Source of the DNA: Saprospira grandis DSM 2844 | GTDB lineage: Bacteria > Bacteroidota > Bacteroidia > Chitinophagales > Saprospiraceae | Direction: 5' to 3' | Assembly (NCBI RefSeq): GCF_000275825.1 | Contig: NZ_JH719942.1 | Span: 3,838,758-3,902,757 of the forward strand | Length of the DNA stretch: 64,000 nucleotides | In this document: positions 62,908 through 64,000 of the stretch, piece after piece | How positions within the stretch are numbered: position 1 is the first letter of the stretch | Layout: each line of letters starts with the position of its first letter | The notes under the pieces: model-generated | The model's input: the letters and a program-made list of their open reading frames with translations, nothing else | Told to the model about the DNA's origin: nothing | The model's database searches: none | Program-made: the position numbers and the translations under genes

Positions 62908-63067
62908 GGGGCGAAGCCCCGGCCCGAAGGGCCAATGGCCCAGCGCTGCGCAGTGGTGGCCGCAGGCCAGACCCAGCGGGCGAAGCCCGCGCAGGGCCGA
63001 GCAGACCTGCGAGCCAGGAAGCATAGCGGCGGCCGCCCCAAATTAAAGGGCGGCCGCGGGCCCCAAA
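62908..63067 (-). repeat. GC-rich interspersed repeat, subfamily C, reverse
   Basis: Minus-strand head GGGGCCCGCGGCCGCCC, core CTCGCAGGTCTGCTCGGCCC, hairpin GCGGGCTTCGCCCGC, tail CGCAGCGCTGGGCC. Confidence 0.83.
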
Positions 63068-63156
63068 AAAATAGTCAATAAAGCAAATTCAGAAACTTTG
63101 GAAATCAGAACAAGCTGCTTATATTAGGCCCTTAAAATTAAAATCTCATCAACATT

Positions 63157-63741
63157 ATGTGGTTAGACATTCTCCAAATTACTTTGCCAGCATTACTGCT
63201 ATTTTTGAGCACTTTGGTGCTAGTCAATAAGTTTTTGAAAAACCAGAGAGAGGCTATGCAGAGCTTTTTGCTCAAAGAGGCAGAGTTTAGAAAAATTGAG
63301 GGCGAGCGCCGCAAAATTGAGCTACAAAAAGCCAATAAAGAAACGACTTTGCCCCTGCGTTTACATGCCTATGAGCGTTTGTCGCTTTATTGTAACCGTT
63401 TGGATATTGTGGATCTTTTGCAGCGTTTTGACCCCGATGAATTATCGGCCAAAAGTTATAGCGCACAACTACAAATTGCTCTAGAAGAGGAGTTCTCGCA
63501 TAATGTGACCCAGCAAATGTATATGTCTGAGGAGCTTTGGCAGATCATTTTATTGGCCAAAAAAGAAGCAAAAGTAATTTTGCAAAGAGTACAACAGCAA
63601 CTAGATGCGGTAGCAGAAGGGAAGCAATTGCCTGCGCAAAAGTATGTAGAAGTTTTGTTGGTGTACCTAGAAGAAAGTCCGCAAGAAGGGCATGTTCAGG
63701 CTCTTGCCGCCATCAAAAAAGAGGTAGCGCTTTTGTTCTAA
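63157..63741 (+). CDS. Membrane-anchored protein (DUF7935-like)
   Basis: The product has 194 residues. One N-terminal transmembrane helix (about 4-25, LQITLPALLLFLSTLVLVNKF) is followed by a coiled region (QREAMQSFLLKEAEFRKIEGERRKIELQ) and a helical cytoplasmic domain (LPLRLHAYERLSLYCNRLDIVDLLQRFDP, FSHNVTQQMYMSEELWQIILLAKKEA). This arrangement is familiar from conserved Bacteroidota proteins of unknown function. It lies 54 bp before the formiminotransferase gene and may be cotranscribed. Confidence 0.8.
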   Translation: MWLDILQITLPALLLFLSTLVLVNKFLKNQREAMQSFLLKEAEFRKIEGERRKIELQKANKETTLPLRLHAYERLSLYCNRLDIVDLLQRFDPDELSAKSYSAQLQIALEEEFSHNVTQQMYMSEELWQIILLAKKEAKVILQRVQQQLDAVAEGKQLPAQKYVEVLLVYLEESPQEGHVQALAAIKKEVALLF

Positions 63742-63795
63742 GCGCCTCTTTATTCGGTCCTTTTGGGGCCAAAAACAACAGCTAATCAACAACCT

Positions 63796-64000
63796 ATGTC
63801 TAAGCGTCTCATTGAGTGCGTGCCCAATTTTAGTGAGGGCCGCCGACCAGAAGTTATTGCCGAAATTACCGCTGCGATTGCTGCCGTAGAAGGGGTGAAA
63901 TTGCTTAATGTGGACCCTGGAAAGGCCACCAACCGCACGGTGGTTACTTTTGTGGGAGAGCCTGAAGCCGTGATTGAAGGGGCTTTTCAGGGCATTAAGA
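63796..64000 (+). CDS. ftcD: Glutamate formiminotransferase, 5' part
   Basis: The visible 68 residues start MSKRLIECVPNFSEGR, then VEGVKLLNVDPGKATNRTVVTFVGEPEAVIEGAFQGIK, the conserved N-terminus of the enzyme that moves the formimino group of formiminoglutamate to tetrahydrofolate in histidine breakdown. The gene runs past the window end. Whether a cyclodeaminase domain is fused cannot be seen. Confidence 0.93.
   Translation, partial: MSKRLIECVPNFSEGRRPEVIAEITAAIAAVEGVKLLNVDPGKATNRTVVTFVGEPEAVIEGAFQGIK

Noticed and set aside
88-63067. Many open frames start in the GC-rich repeats, often with the same translation (MGLPRPAGGSGCV, SARPFA and similar) and sometimes run into real genes.
   Set aside because: The shared peptide comes from the repeat sequence read in one frame. 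It has no conserved start signal, occurs in both orientations and in front of unrelated genes. Real starts were set at the signal peptide or first conserved motif instead.
63720-63760. Terminator at the end of the DUF7935-like gene (GAGGTAGCGCTT with AAGCGCCTC).
   Set aside because: The stem is imperfect, overlaps the coding end and the T tract is short and interrupted, so read-through into ftcD is as likely.

Overview
The window looks like chromosomal DNA of a Bacteroidota bacterium, most likely a Saprospira-like gliding marine predator. The evidence is a T9SS-sorted surface protein, a PorP/SprF protein, GldF, a DUF5686 outer-membrane protein, many lipoproteins with short lipoboxes, and promoters of the Bacteroidota form TTTG-N19-TAnnTTTG. 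The genus is an inference from gene content and style; no marker gene such as 16S rRNA is present.

Layout. 1-5800: the last codons of a gene, about 1.4 kb of palindromic repeats, two small exported proteins, tRNA-Val, a TIR-like/CHAT/FISUMP protein and an AT-rich orphan. 6000-11708: a coiled-coil protein with a terminated leader, mltG, panB, ribE and a binding-protein-like lipoprotein. 11999-16643: an McrC-family nuclease without McrB coupled to rluE, then a methyltransferase, thyA and queA. 17074-21374: a leaderless two-enzyme peptidoglycan hydrolase, then an acyltransferase (wbpD-like) and gldF. 21845-25696: a 1283-residue T9SS surface protein. 25970-32386: two STAS-like proteins, rpsU, scoAB, a DnaQ-like exonuclease, a PlsC acyltransferase and dusB. 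32610-48827: a large exported protein, lon, envelope proteins (DUF5686, beta-barrel, OmpA, PorP, TPR lipoprotein) and glpK. 48908-64000: serine hydrolase, glycosyltransferase, small lipoproteins, a divergent RtcR/bEBP-like AAA+ regulator, TPR-like proteins, an ABC exporter pair, a LolA-like protein and the start of a glutamate formiminotransferase.

Most genes are housekeeping or envelope functions in short operons. The likely conflict or effector genes are the TIR-CHAT protein, the orphan McrC, the leaderless hydrolase and the RtcR-like regulator; they are scattered, not clustered.

The most striking non-coding structure is a family of GC-rich, hairpin-filled interspersed repeats of about 120-320 bp. 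I count 26 copies, about one per 2.5 kb, always between genes. They fall into three subfamilies, called A, B and C here, in which the left-end and right-end sequences go together. Their head (the GGGGC end next to an A/T tract) sits close to a gene end or terminator. Their orientation alternates almost perfectly along the window (23 of 25 successive pairs), unrelated to gene direction. A second set of AT-richer palindrome clusters (421-1310, 4808-5125) flanks AT-rich orphan genes. All coordinates and counts come from reading by eye; no alignment or database search was run.
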